64,000 nt of DNA from Luscinia megarhynchos. Its lineage: Eukaryota; Chordata; Aves; Passeriformes; Turdidae. The notes beneath the pieces were generated by a model. It was given only the letters and a program-made list of their open reading frames with translations. It searched no databases and was not told the DNA's origin. The stretch covers positions 15,726,360 through 15,790,359 of the forward strand of contig JAPFBE010000003.1 in assembly GCA_034336665.1 (NCBI GenBank). Direction: 5' to 3'. This document shows, piece by piece, positions 48,101 to 60,819 of this stretch (position 1 is its first letter; each line of letters starts with the position of its first letter). The position numbers were made by a program, and so were the translations under genes.

Positions 48101-51100
48101 AAATAATTAATTATACATCTCTTAAGAAAAAAGGGAGGAAAAGTAAATTATTTTTTTTTACAAATGAATTTAGCTTTTTTCAAATATTGTCACGATATGA
48201 AAAAATAGTAGAAACGTTATGGAAAATTAGAAATTAATATTCATGAAATAGGTGTAACTGTGATTACTTCAATATGTTTTTTATTGCCTTCAAATAAATA
48301 CCAGTAAATACTAAATGAAACACAATACAAATGAATGAAAAGAAAAATCTAATGAAAATCATTAAAATAAAGAAAATGAAATTGAAATAAAAATAATACA
48401 ACTGTGAAGAATCCCCACAAAACAAAGGAGGAAAAGAACAGCCTATTTAAAGCCTGAGCGAGAACCAGCACAAAGGATGAGACCTCCCCTTTGCAGGCCA
48501 GTGTCCCCTTGCCTTCTGTTTCTGCTCTGGCCAAGCCTGGCAGCCATCAGCAGAGGTCAGTGCTGATGTGTGGTCACACCTGGGTGTTGGTCCCTGCTGG
48601 CTGCTGCTGGGGCCACAATGTTATCTGCAGGAGAAACAGGCTGGGCATTTGGCCAGCCTGGCTTTGGCTGTAGGAGTCCCTGCATGGGCACCCTGCTTTC
48701 ACCAGGCCAGCCTGGCATTGATGTTTTTGGGTGGACACACACCTGCACGTGTCCTGCAGGTCTCTGCCTGCCAGCACAGCTCCCATTTAAAGTCCACGCT
48801 TTTCAGAAATAAAGCTGCTGTTTGCACAACACACGGTCCCATGGAGCCTGCCTTGCGTGGCCATGGAAAAAGCCCCGGGGGAAAATCAACAAAGGCAATC
48901 ACGAAGCTTGTGGGCAGAGGAGCCGTGCTTGCCAAGGGGACCTGGGGACTGGCCACAGCTGCAGCAGGAAACCCTGGGACCACTGCCTCTGGCACAGGGG
49001 CAAGGAGAGATGGGGAGCATGTGCCACTTCCCGAAATGCACCTTCTTACGGGGGCTGGTGCAGCCTGATGTGAGTCACCTCGGTCGCCTGGCACGATTTT
49101 CAGGGCTGGGATGTAAAAATAGCCTAAGTTAATAATACAGCAAGATAAAAACTAGCACCCAATGGGCACAGAGGCACTAGAATGCTTTTTTCAGTGTCTC
49201 GACCCTCTGTATTGCTTACAGGCTGTTACCTAACTCTGCTTCCTGATGCTGTCTAATGCGGTGCTCAGGGAAAAGAGGGCCTTTCAGAAAGCATGGTAAA
49301 ACCAGTGCTACCCATTCCAGCAATTTTTGTGACTTTTTAGAGCTTTTCTGTGGCTCCAGTCTTACTTTTCTGGGGTTTTAGGTGATTTCCATTCCCCTAC
49401 CCTATAACCCACAGGTGCAGAAGGGAAGCAGGTGACTGTCTGTGCAAAAGGAGTCATTGTACCAAAAAGCACTGCAGCATCATGGGGGCACAGCTCTCCA
49501 CTGTGGGGAGAAAAAATAATTTACTTCTCTGAGCACTGTTAAACTGTTGCTTGCAGAGATGAGACAAAAAATCAGCCATTTTGCAGCTGAAGCTTCTAGG
49601 ACACCTATATAATAAAGTAAATAAATAAAGAGATTAACATTTTCCACATACTTTCCTCGCAATGATCAAGTTTACATGAACTTATTCCAGTAAATTGAGT
49701 GGCTGACATTTATTCTGTGTTATATTTTATTTCTTTCTTTTTATATTTATAATGTGCTTTCTCAAGCTTGTATATCTGTCATTAATTCCTACAGTAAAAG
49801 ATGACTTGCTGCTGTGACTTTATGGTCAGGATAGAGGATATGATTCCTCAGAGTTACTGTATTGAACACAGCCTTTGGCAGTATTGCTTCTGGCCACACT
49901 TATCTCCCTGCTTTATTTTTCTTATTTAACCACATTCCTAATGATTACAATTTTTACAAGAAGCACAATTACCTGTTCCTGTTATTAAAATGCCAGCAGC
50001 TGAGTTTCCTTGCTATTGATTACCCCCTTTCCCAGGAAGCACCCCAGGGCTACCTCTGCCAGCTCTTTTCTTTCTGCCCCAAACCTGGACCAGTTCTTGG
50101 AGTATCATTCCCCTTTACCCTGCTCAGCAGCAGGTGCCAAGTGGAGACATCTCAGGACCTGGGCTCCAGCCCAGCCTCACCAGCACAGGTTCTCTGGCAC
50201 AAAATCATCCCCTGGATCTTGTCCCAAGCCTTGGTCCCTAAATCCTGTGCTATGGAATAACATTTGTGCATGGCAGTGCTCTGGACACAACACACGCAGG
50301 GTGGGATGAAGGGACAGGAAAGGCACATGCCTTATCTCTCTGCCTCCCACAAACACAGATAATGATTTATTTCACTGGACTGATGGTTTGCTGAAGGTCC
50401 TGGAGGGCTGTAAATAGAGCTCTTTCCTTTTTAATGTTTTGGGTTTTTTGTCATTCCTGTGCTCTTAAAACAGCCCCTGGTGGCCGTACAGGCCTTATGA
50501 CTCTCCCTTGAATTGCAGCAATTCGTTCTGTCTGACCTACAATTACCAATTATCTTTGTAACCTTCCTTGAAGGCAAACATGCTCTCTATAAAAGCATGC
50601 TGCCCATCACATTTTTAGACTATTGGCAGCCAGCTTTCCTCCTCATTTCCTTTGTAGGACAGGGCCTGTCACAGCTGTAAACACACCAATATATCAATTA
50701 CTATGTTTTGTGGCCAACTGCAGGCAAGGGCATCTTTCATTTGCTTTCCTCTCCCAAGGCCAGGGGTTATCAGGCTGCACTGCCCAGGGAGGAGGGCATT
50801 TGGCCACCCAGTGCTATGCTTACCCCATGCCAAACCTGCTGCTCCCCTGTACCATGGTTGGGTGGCTGAGCCCCTTGTGCTTGAGCCCTTAGCAGTTCGT
50901 CTCTCCTAGCTGAGAAAGTGGAAGCTGAACTCCTGTTTGAGGTGTTTAAATCAGCAAGTTATGTGGTGAGGAGTGGAGGTGCCCAGCCAGCTGGGACAGC
51001 CAGAGGGGCAGCATGCCAGTACTGCCTGGCACCCTGGCACTGCCTTTGCACTGCTGTGTGTTGTGGGACTGACCCAATAAAACCTTGCATTGAAAAAAGG

Positions 51101-54100
51101 GCTTTTGGGCTTGAATTTCCCACCCTTGCTTGATTTGCAGTGGTGTCCCCTGGCAGGTGAGGCTAAAAGCCTTCAAAGCACTCTGGTAGCTCATGAGCCC
51201 GCACACTGGCTGAGTGCAGCCACCCACAAAATGCTGGGTCACCTGGGGAGGAGGATTTATCCCTGGTGGTTGAATTGATGCTACCATACACCGACCCACC
51301 TGAAATCTATTCATTTTTGCCTATTGTTTCACTCCCAGCTGTTGATTTTCCAGCTGCACGTGCCAATGGCATATTAAATTTTGATCTTGGGTCTCAAAGG
51401 GGGGACTCAGGAGGCCTATTGAAGGGCTCAGCATGGTCACAAAGCAATATCCTACACCATCCTGGTAACACACATCCCCTTTCCCCACCCCAGGCATGGA
51501 GTGCCCAAGAACAGGCCTGACCACACTACAGTCCAGGAACTTAACTTCCTTAGGTTAACGGCTGGAGTCGATAATCCAAAAGAAGCCTTTTAAAGTGCAT
51601 TAAACCACCATAAGAAAAAAAACAAAAACAAAACCACAAAGTTTTCTCCACAAGAATCAGGAATCATTCCCTTGCAGCTGGTGCTCCTGGAGCTGGGCAC
51701 CTGTCCTGCTGGGACAGGACACCACTCTATGGGCCAGGGGGGCAGGAGAGACACCTGCCAGCCTGGATCTCTCACCCCAGGTACCAATGCCTCTCCAGCA
51801 CTGGCATCAAACAGCTCAGGGCAGGCAGGAGAGGCAGGCACTGCATTACTGTCAATGGCACAGATGGTCCAGTTTTGGTAAGTGATAAAATCCTGGTTTC
51901 TCTTGTATTGACAGACAGCATTAACTTAAATTACCTTTACACAGGTTTAAGTCAAACTTCTTTGCCCCATGTGGCACAGCACTGGAGTGCCTTTGAATTT
52001 GCCCCTCTGCCTTGGTTTTCTGATTGCACAGTGGAGTTTTATTGTAGACTGGTGTTTACTTTTTCTGCCAGGGCCAGTGCCATGGGTTAATGTGGTAAGT
52101 TCCTGATGTGAGAAATACTGTTCTGGGACGCTGAAACACAGGAGACCATCCCTGTGTTAGAGAAAGAAATTTTTAAAAATTTCTTTATTATTTTGCTTTT
52201 GGAGGTCTTTTTTTTTAGACTCTTGATACATTTCCACTCATTTTCACACCCAAGGAGCAGTAGTGTTTCAGTAATACACAGAGCTTTGTGTATAGTTTAT
52301 ATTTCAGCTGATTATAATTGCTCTGTGTTTGTGAGTCTTTTGAGATGAAACTTGCAATAGTAATGTAAAATGTAAATTCCCAGCATTAGCTGGAGCTTCC
52401 TAGGCTCAGCAAAGTGACAGTGTATGAATGAATAAATCATAACTAGATTTCAGTGAATAATTCAGAGTCTAATTCATTTGGTGAAAAAAATCGTCTTTTC
52501 GCATTCACAAAACCTCTGGAGATGGCAGATTTCTCATGGCTCCTGTATGCAAGCTTTTACCTGCTCAAGAACTTTTTCCTTACTGGCTTGTAGATTCCCT
52601 ACATCTTTGAAAACCTGATGTTTGACATTTGACTTGTGTTGATGAGTTATCAGCAGTCATGGGATTAATTTTTATTATTTTATTTTCATAGCTGTTTGGG
52701 AAATATTCTACCAGTCTAAAAGCTATTAACATACTCTGCTTTGGACTTCACTGTGAAGCAAGAAGAGCCTTTTCAGTAAGAAAAAAGCCTCATTAAAAAG
52801 CCATTGCTCAGTAAGAGGCAGGAGATAAAACAGGTCAGATGTTGCAAAAATAGCATCTCTGCCTCTACAGCCACAATTACTGGTTTTCCCCAAGAAAGGA
52901 AAAATGGAGTCTGTCTGTAAGACAGATTAGGAAGGCCTATTTACATTTATTTTTTCTCCATCACATCCAGAGGGCCATGGCTCTTGTGAGGTGCCATATC
53001 TCCTCCAAAGATTCTTGGGATCTGCAGTGGCACCAGGCTAGGATTTCACCCTTGAAGGTCATCAGCTTAAACCTTTTTTAAGGGGAAAAAGTGGAACAGA
53101 AAAAATGAATATTTGCAAAATTAGCTGTAAAGCAGAGACTGAGGTGTCCAGCACATGTTTTGGCTCAGGGTGATTCAGGTGTATCTGATCAGGAAGAGGA
53201 GATGCCAAAGGCATTTGAAGAAAACCTGATGGAGGAGTAGCACAGTGCAGTGCCCTGCTCCTGCCCATGTTCTCTTGCCTTCTCCTGGCAGTCAGCCTGG
53301 GGAAATGTGGTAGATCCATCAGTCCTTCCTCTATTTATCTGGCTGTATCTCAGGAGTAAATGTTGATTGTATTTCTTGATGTTTGCTCACAGCATCTTTG
53401 TTTCTGATCTCTCTCTCTCTCTTCTTCCCTCCACGCCCACTGCCCAGCTGTGATGGCCCTCTCCCCAGGAGAGGTAAGTCTGCCAGGTGAATGCTGGGGC
53501 TCTGACGCTGCCCAGCCCTGGTGCCTTGGGGCAAAGGAGGGATAGCATCTGGCCCTTCAAGCTCAGGCACATGCTCTGACTGCTGAATCCAAGGGGATCC
53601 AAGTTGTTCTGTGCTTCCCGCTGAGCTGGTGACAGGAACGGGTCTCAGACAAGGTACAGCAGTCCAGACAGGCACAATCATTTGTCTAAGGTTCAGAATT
53701 CAGATTTGGAGTCATGACACTAATGTTGATGACTACTTTGATTGATTAGTCGTTTTTTACCTTTCCTTTAGGATGAGAGACTGGAGCTGTGGCACAGCAA
53801 GGCTTGCAAATGCGATTGCCAAGGAGGCCCTAACTCAGTGTGGTCCAGTGAGAATAACGGCTTGGAGTGCATGCCAGGTAATGGAGAGAGCCTTCAGCTG
53901 TGTTTGTCTGTGCCCTGCAGCAGCTTCCCCTTTGCACCTGGCATTGCAGAGCTGGCACCTTCCAAATCAGCTGCTGATGGGGCTGGTGGAGCTGAACCAA
54001 CCCTGCCTCTGGTGAGGGGAGGGGATGATCCTGCACCATCAGGCAGAGGCAGCCCCCATGCTGGGGCTTTGGGAGGTCACCTAGGGTGGCCCATGGTGGC

Positions 54101-57100
54101 CAGTGACAGTGGACATTTGTCTTTCTTCTCCTGGAGCCCTTGGTGCTGGTGCTACCAGAAACTGGCTGGGGCAGCTACTGGCGTGTGTAGGATTTGCTGT
54201 AGGAAACCTCTTGTACCACCAGGCTCATTCTGCCTTGTGATATCTAGACTCTCCAGGGATCAAGAAAAACAGTTTATTCCTTCTTTGCAGCATATTTTGG
54301 GAAGGGGAAGGGGAAGGGGAAGGGGAAGGTGGCAGGTTTGGTTGATCTGTCCATGGCCAAGAAACATGTGTGCAAGGAGTGGTGCTGGGTTTCCTGGCCA
54401 GGCCAGGAGTGAGAGGGTGTTTCTCCCATTAGCATTATGTGGCTGAGTAATGAAGGCACTTCCCTTGTTCTCCTGAATGAGGAACATTTCCACTGTAACT
54501 CCCAGCTGTCGCTGTCCCCAGAGAGGGACTTTACATTCCCCTTGCCCAGCCCAGCCCATGCTGTGTGGCCTGGCATTCCCTGCTGCCCAGGGACAGTTTG
54601 CAGAGCAGCCATGCAGAGCTGCTGTGGCATGGCTGAAAGGACAGCTGGCCTCCCAAACACTTATGACTTTTCTCTGCCTAGGCAGTAGCAGTGTTCAGTG
54701 GTCCAGCTGCTCTGGCTGGGCAGGCAGGCGTCCGTTTTGGCAGGTCCCTGTGCATGGCACAAACAGACTCACCAGAAGGTGACCTGCTAATTGCATTACG
54801 GTTGTGTGGTCTGTGGATTACTGTTGCTAAAAGTAAAGTTGGGTGGTGTTTGAGATTAGTCTGATGAATAGTAAACACATTCAGCCACTCTCTTGCACAA
54901 GGGGAGCAAGGCTTTTAACGTGGTGGAAAAGCATGATGTTTCCATGCCTGGAGGAAGGCGGGACAGTGGCTATATGTTTTCATGGGGAAAAACATGTTAA
55001 TGAGGTTCCAGCTGAGCAAGATATGTTAATGAGATATTGATGCTTGCAATATTGACCTGCAGAGCTTGCTAATGAGACATCGACTGCATGGCTGCAGTGC
55101 TGGGGAGTTGCAGTGGGGAGCCCACAGTCATGCCAGGTTCTGGGCACCCGCTGATGCTCCCCATATGTTGATTGTTTTTAGCATGATGCACAGTGGTGGT
55201 TGTTCAGGCATGGATAAGGCAAGGAAACCTCTTACCCACAGGCTTTGCTTGCTCCTTTATTGCTGAGACCCATGAAACAGACTATGCTGAACTGAAGGAC
55301 AGAATTACCTTTGGGAACTCCAGAGGCTCCACAGGCTGCAAAATCAGAAAAATCAGGAAGTGCTGCCCATGATATAGATGTTTGCCTAGGCAATCCGTAT
55401 GTGACACTTGAGTGCCTTCATTCTGTGTGTCTTGATACACAATGATAATCTGATCACAAAAGAAAAAAAAATTATAACAAAAAAACCTGCAACTGGGTGG
55501 AGATAGCATGCAGGTTCTCAGCATCACTAAAGTCTTGCCTTCCAGAGCACTGTGTGGTGACTCACCACAGAAAGTTTTAATGACAAATTAATATTTCTTT
55601 CTCCAGTAGTTTTGCAGCCAGTTGTAGTTGTGTTGAATTTCTCCCTATTGAAGTAGACAGTTGTGGGGGCAGGATTGTTACCTTGAAGATCTGCAGTCAA
55701 AAACTGAGATGGAAATTCCTGAGCCCTCAGCAGGGCTGAGCATGGCACCTCACTGGCACCAGACCACCTGCAAGTTTTCCACAAAGCAAGGCAACCTCCA
55801 GACACAAAGAAGGTCCCCATAGCAGAAATTGCAGATCTGAGGGTGCTTGTGGAGGGATGACCAGAGCTGGCTCAGCAATTTTGCCGTGCAAGTAGAGCCA
55901 TAAATCAAGACAGTCATTGGAGGGGCAAAAGGAGGTAAAGCCCAGCAAGAAAGGAAGTGCCCAGCATTGCTCAAGGACCAGGTGAAAGCTGACAGCCTGG
56001 AGGCTGGATCCAGGATGATGCACACAGTCAGGCTCTTCTTCCACATGCTTAAAGGAGGGAGATTCAGACTGCAACATCTGAATAAAGCCTTTCCCCCAAA
56101 AGTTGCAATCAGAACAAGTCCAGTAAGTTTGAGAGGGAAAGAAGAGTTAGAAATTAACACAAATGAAGGTTAGAAATGAAAATCGTATGGCCCCAGGGAA
56201 GGTTGTGGTCTGGGATAAGAGCATTCCCAGCATCCTGATCAGGGAGAAGAGAGAGCAATGAAACCCCAGGAGGTGTTCACAATATGTGTGCAAACACACC
56301 CAGAAAACAGAGCCACTTCTGTCCCTTAAGTGTTTTACCCTTGTTCTGCAGAGTGTCCCTACCACAAGCCCCTGGGCTTTGAGTCTGGTTCTGTCACCCC
56401 GGACCAGATCAGCTGCTCCAACCCTGAGCAGTACACGGGCTGGTACTCCTCCTGGACAGCCAACAAGGCCCGTCTCAACGGCCAAGGCTTCGGGTGAGTT
56501 CAAAAATGCCTCCCTGAGGGGTCCCGGGGCTGTGGGGCTGGGGGCTGGGGAGCCCTGGCCATGTGGGGGCAGGAGGATCTGCCTGGGAGGGCACGGTGGA
56601 AGGCAGAACAGGGCTGGTGGTGTCCCCCCAGGTGTGCGTGGCTCTCCAAATACCAGGACACTGCACAGTGGCTGCAGATCGACCTGAAGGAGGTGAAGGT
56701 GATTTCGGGGATCCTCACACAAGGGCGCTGTGACGCTGACGAGTGGATGACCAAGTACAGCGTGCAGTACCGCACCGACGAGAACCTCAACTGGGTGTAC
56801 TACAAGGACCAGACCGGGAACAACCGGGTCAGTCACCTTTGCTCTTGGGCTGGAAGGGTGGCATGTATGGTGACAGCAGGTCTATGGGGAAGGTGCATCA
56901 AAAGGGGGATCCAGCAGTGTGGATGGGTCTCGGTGCTCACTCTGCGTCAGGGAGCAGCACAGAGAGGGCCACTCCCCCTGAGGTGAGAGTGTGTCATGCT
57001 GACCAGTGCAGAAGGACAAAATACATTATTTGTGTTTTCTAATGATCATACTTGGAGTCCAGATTAAGCTCAGAGGCATTAGCTGGCATTCCAGAGAAGG

Positions 57101-58055
57101 CAGCACCTCCATGATAAAACTCCTTTCTCAGCTGTGGCCACACAGCCCCAGCCATGCCTCAGCACTGAATGGGGATTTCTTTTATTGCCATGTCCAGGGA
57201 TAGTGCGTGATACTGATGTAGGAAAACCCTCAGACAAAATCTGCAGCAAGTTAAGTTATAACCACCAAATCATTTCCATGCTGCACTTCTTACTGGTTGA
57301 CTTGAAACAAAAAATTGCATTGGGGAGATATTACAGAGTTGCCTCTGATCACTGTCCAGTCCAGGTGGGTTGGGGGATGCCACAGCTGCTGCCTCCCAGG
57401 TGTCTTCAATGCCCATCTGTGGGAATGACCCTGTCCTAGCAAAAGAGGCTCTGCTGGCTTTACTGAACTTCCTGCAGCCCTCGGGAGATGCTCAGTTTTC
57501 CCAAAAAATCAGGTCATGGCAGCAGATATGGCATCCAGGCCAGGGGATGGGGAAAGGACCCTCAAATATATATTTTTTGTCTATACTGGCTTGTGTTGGA
57601 ACTTCAAAGAGCCAAAGTCAACCATGTTCAGTCTAAACAAGCAGTGCTTTGGTAAGGAAGGTAAATGAGAGAGAATGGTATGAGAATGGGGTGAGATTTT
57701 CTGGCCTAACCATAAAATGTGCAGGACTGATGGGGGAAAGTGGCCTGCTTAGAAAACTGCATCAGTGTGACCAAAATTGTCTCCATCTGGCTATTTGTTT
57801 TGAGGGTGAAGGGGAAGGAGCCTCCTTCTCCTCTGCTCTGCACAGGCACCCCAAACTCAAGGGGCAGGATTTCCAGCCCCCTAACCACCCCTCCCTTCAC
57901 AGGTTTTCTATGGCAACTCGGACCGCTCGTCCTCGGTGCAGAACCTGCTGCGGCCGCCCATCGTGGCGCGCTACATCCGCCTGATCCCGCTGGGCTGGCA
58001 CGTGCGCATCGCCATCCGCATGGAGCTCCTCGAGTGCCTGGGCAAGTGCGGCTGA
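45143..58055 (+). CDS. RS1: RS1, retinoschisin (six coding exons, complete)
   Basis: Retinoschisin is a secreted discoidin-domain protein of photoreceptors and bipolar cells. It assembles into disulfide-linked octamer rings and stabilises retinal layering; human loss causes X-linked retinoschisis. The exons join as 45143-45194, 53448-53473, 53772-53877, 56352-56493, 56632-56827 and 57903-58055, giving 675 nt and 224 residues, the human length. Exon sizes also equal those I know for the human gene. It has a signal peptide (about 1-21), an Rs1 domain (to about 62) and a discoidin domain (63-219). Cysteines at 38, 40, 42, 59, 63, 83, 110, 142, 219 and 223 are all kept; in the human protein 63-219 and 110-142 are intramolecular, and 59-223 links subunits. 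All introns are GT-AG. The gene is transcribed away from PPEF1. Confidence 0.98.
46935..47640 (+). repeat. GC-rich 14-bp minisatellite in RS1 intron 1
   Basis: About 50 tandem copies of a 14-bp unit with core (G/A)CCGCGCTCAC plus a variable junction: GGA, ACA or AGA. Minor variants change GCG to GGG or CAC to CGC. Higher-order structure is visible: an exact 42-bp three-unit block at 47514-47555 is repeated at 47556-47597, and a block of about 44 bp is duplicated at the left edge (about 46957-47046). Because the unit has no stop in any frame, the array stays open for hundreds of codons as a 14-residue peptide repeat ([16 protein letters not shown]). This is not evidence of a gene. Every unit carries two to three CpGs. 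Confidence 0.97.
47740..47878 (+). repeat. A/C low-complexity tract after the minisatellite
   Basis: Begins as (AAAC)n, continues as runs of C and A, and includes a run of about 13 C near 47850. It follows the minisatellite by about 100 bases. The reverse strand is G/T-rich. Confidence 0.9.
47915..47982 (+). repeat. 32-bp tandem duplication
   Basis: Two copies of a 32-base segment beginning TCTTGAGTAGTGCTGCCCTT (47915-47946 and 47951-47982), differing at one base and separated by GTAG. The near identity indicates a recent duplication. Confidence 0.95.
53448..53473 (+). CDS. RS1: RS1 exon 2: 26-bp microexon
   Basis: Two bases complete an Ala codon, then VMALSPGE. The size matches human exon 2 exactly and it is needed to keep frame. 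A long pyrimidine tract (CTCTCTCTCTCTTCTTCCCT) precedes the acceptor CTGCCCAG, and the donor GAGAG|GTAAGT is near consensus, which suits recognition of so short an exon. The likely signal-peptide cleavage site, after VMA, lies here. Confidence 0.93.
53772..53877 (+). CDS. RS1: RS1 exon 3: Rs1 domain
   Basis: A 106-bp exon encoding [20 protein letters not shown] and then [15 protein letters not shown], residues 27-61 plus one base. It holds the CxCxC cluster (38, 40, 42) and Cys59 used in subunit linkage. The acceptor is TTCCTTTAG and the donor CCAG|GTAATG. Confidence 0.97.
54299..54330 (+). repeat. (GGGGAA)n tract in RS1 intron 3
   Basis: Four GGGG runs separated by AA, flanked by GG on each side, lying on the RS1 transcript strand about 420 bases after exon 3. 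It meets the usual G-quadruplex rule of four G-runs with short loops. Confidence 0.9.
56352..56493 (+). CDS. RS1: RS1 exon 4: start of discoidin domain
   Basis: A 142-bp exon for residues 62-108 plus two bases. It starts [20 protein letters not shown] and includes the [11 protein letters not shown] spike region of the discoidin fold and Cys63 and Cys83. The acceptor is GTTCTGCAG and the donor TTCGG|GTGAGT. The following intron is only 138 bp. Confidence 0.98.
56632..56827 (+). CDS. RS1: RS1 exon 5: discoidin domain core
   Basis: A 196-bp exon for residues 109-174. It includes [40 protein letters not shown] and [10 protein letters not shown]. Cys110 and Cys142 form the known intradomain disulfide. 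The acceptor is CCCCCCAG and the donor CCGG|GTCAGT. Confidence 0.99.
57903..58055 (+). CDS. RS1: RS1 exon 6 (coding part): end of discoidin domain
   Basis: Encodes [20 protein letters not shown] and ends [16 protein letters not shown], residues 175-224, with TGA at 58053-58055. Cys219 closes the domain to Cys63, and Cys223 pairs with Cys59 of the next subunit. The exon has much higher GC3 than the surrounding introns. The acceptor is CCTTCACAG. Confidence 0.99.
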   Translation, partial: VFYGNSDRSSSVQNLLRPPIVARYIRLIPLGWHVRIAIRMELLECLGKCG

Positions 58056-58109
58056 GCGCCGCGCCCGAGGGCCCGGGCCTGCCGGCCCAGCCTGCAGAGG
58101 GCTGCCTGC

Positions 58110-58115
58110 AATAAA
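58110..58115 (+). terminator. RS1: RS1 poly(A) signal
   Basis: AATAAA 55 bases after the stop codon, with GT-rich DNA (GTGCCTGCTGT) about 20 bases downstream. If used, the RS1 3' UTR is unusually short, about 80 bases. Confidence 0.75.
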
Positions 58116-59017
58116 ATGGGATTCACACCGTGCCTGCTGTACAGCTGATGGGGGCTGTGGGACACACACTGGGGAAGGGGAGGGTTCAGGGCCGTGCTTG
58201 GATCCCGTGAGATGCGGTGCTTCTGGCCCTGGGTGTTGGGTTGGAGAAGTGATCATCACAATGTGCTGTGAGCACTGAAATACAGGCAGGTGGGGTAAAA
58301 GGCAGGGCTCAGATTCTCTTTAGGTGTAAGCCAGGACAGACATCTCATGGCCTGGGACAGGCCTGTCCCTGGTACGACAACCCCCATCTGAACTTCCACT
58401 CTCAAATCACCTCATGCTTGCTTGTATCAGGAACCCTCTGGCCTGAGCTGCTGGGGCTGGTTTTGGTTCAGATATCAGTGCCTCAAGCACCAGGTGGATA
58501 AACCCTCTCTGTATCCTCTCTGTTTTTGCACTGACACATCTGGGGCACCCCAGCACTTTGCTCCCTGTGGATGTTTGGGCACAGATAAAAGGACTCACTC
58601 TTCTTAACTGTTTGATCTCCAAGGCCTGATCCACCCAAGGAATTCGGGACATGTGGATGATGGACCCATCTTCCTGGGGTGACAGCCCAGTTCCTAAGGT
58701 TCATGTCCCTGCCTCAGCCCAGGAGCTGATGCCCAACACAGCCCAGCTGGGAACTGCAGACCCACAGCTCCCATGAGGGAGGGTTTTGGGGAGCTCTGGA
58801 GTGATGGCTTTGGTTTGCCCTCCCACACACCTGCAGCACAAACCTGGCAGGCACCACAGACCTTTTCCCTATTTTCCAACAGTCTGTGCATCCATCCCAA
58901 AGAGTCACAGCATCAGAACCTGAACTGTCTCAGGGAAGAGAGGAGAGGAATGAATACAGTGGCACTGAGGCAACCTGTTTCTTCTCCTGTCCTCTCCTTA
59001 TCCCCAGGGGCAGAGAG

Positions 59018-59251
59018 GTGACTACAGGTTGGATATTAGGAAAAAGTTTCTCACGGAAAGAGTGATAAAGTACTGGAATGGTCTGCCCAGGGAGGTGGTG
59101 GAGTCACCATCCCTGGATGTGTTTAAAAAAGGACTGGATGTGGCACTTGGTGCCATGGTCTAGTTGAGGTGTTAGGGCATGGGTTGGACTTAATGGTCTT
59201 GAAGGTCTCTTCCAACCTAGTGATTCTGTGAATTCTGTGAATTCTGTGAAT
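59018..59251 (+). repeat. CR1 LINE 3' end with terminal microsatellite
   Basis: Well-preserved CR1 tail in plus orientation: 'caggttggatattaggaaaa', 'ggaatggtctgcccagggag', 'tggagtcaccatccctgg', 'gggttggacttaatggtctt', 'tctcttccaacctagtgatt', ending in three ATTCTGTGA units (59223-59249). It is the best-conserved CR1 of the window. Confidence 0.97.
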
Positions 59252-60819
59252 GCTCGGTGTGCAGCACAGGAGTACAGATATCACTAAAAACAAATGAGAT
59301 GTGACCAAAAACATGAGAAAAGCCTTTGGATGGCCGTGCAATTCATCACATTCATTTGTGAGAGCAGATGTTTCTGTCTTATTTTATTCCTCTATGTAGA
59401 GACAAATAATAGCTGCTAGGGAAATAAGCTCTTCTGGCAAGTCTGAAAGCTGTTCTGCTAACCAACAGTATGAAGTCTATAGAGATGTAGAAAAGACCAA
59501 TTCCCATCTGTTGAGATGATTGCTATACACCAGCACGCCCTTGCTTCCCTCCCACCTCCTCATCCATGGAGAGGATTTTTGCCTATCCACAAATTGGTCT
59601 AGGGACATATTTTCTTAGTACGAAATCACTGTGTGGTTCTCTCAATGCTGAACAGTCAAGGCAAGCTCTACTAAGAAGATCCACTGAGCTCAGGGCATTT
59701 CCTCAGCAGCCAAGCTGTGGGATCAGCATGGTATAACAGCCTCCCTGGAGGCACTGCACTTCCAGCATGAGGGAGACAAGGGTTCCCCAGCAGCCATCAC
59801 AGCTCTTGTCTTGTTAATGCTGAAAGCTGAAGCATTTCCAGACCCTGGATGCAGTTGCCAACATGTTACCACACAGCTCTCCCTGCCCTAAAAGCAGCAC
59901 AGGCAGCTCTGCTCCATGTCCTGATGGATGGTAATGGGGGAAGGAGCCTTGGTGCTGAGTTTTCCTGCATGACTGAGTGGAGAGGGGGCTGCAAGGGGCA
60001 GAAGGTTGAACTGGGCACAAAGTGGTGAATATTTGTATCACCCCAAAGCAGTTAAGCTAGACTGTAGTTAGTCAAAGCCTTGCCTGTGACTGGTCTCTGA
60101 CAAGCTCCTATGCACAGTCTATGGTTTTTCAGTTGTCTGGTTTTGGAAATGCACCCAGTGGTAAAGGCCAGAAGCTCCTGTGAGGTTTGGAAGAGCTGGC
60201 AGGCTTAATGCACAGCCTGAATGGATGGACTACATACCATTATACACCAAGGCACCACACTAAATTACATATCTTCACATGACTGATCCTACATAGAGAA
60301 TATAATAAAACCTTGGAGGAAGAAAATACTTTCTAGGTAGAAAGGACCTGTGCTATAACTCTTCCAGCCTCCCATCTTCAAAGAAATCACTAGTCCTTTT
60401 TCTGGTTTGAAATGTATGGCAGTACATAAGATGGAACACAGTGCATTTCACAGTTCATTTGCCTCTTGCCTTGCCCTGTCCTTTGTCTGCAGTTCACCTC
60501 TCCAGCTTGCATGGGGAAGTGATCTACTTCTGACTTGCAACTAAATGATTCCTGCTAAAGCAGGACTTTCTGTTCTGATCCTTGCTATGCAGCTCACTTG
60601 CTAATTGACCTCTAGAAATTCACTTAACCTCTGCCTCTTATATAAAGAGTGCTGAGAGGCTTAATTAATTAAGTGGTCCTAAAATGCTTTTAGAATTGCA
60701 TTTGACTTCCACTTCTGCATAAATTCAGCATGTTGGAGTAACAGTGTGATCGAGGCCATCATGAAAGTGAGACAGCACCAGCTGAAGTGTAATTACATAA
60801 ATACAAAAGCTTTTCCTGA

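Noticed and set aside
48568..49094. Several overlapping frames of 80-166 codons in a GC-rich part of RS1 intron 1
   Set aside because: All six frames are similarly open, there is no conserved motif, and the RS1 exon structure skips the region.
56147..56836. 229-codon minus-strand frame opposite RS1 exons 4 and 5
   Set aside because: It is the antisense shadow of GC-rich RS1 exons and the 138-bp intron between them.
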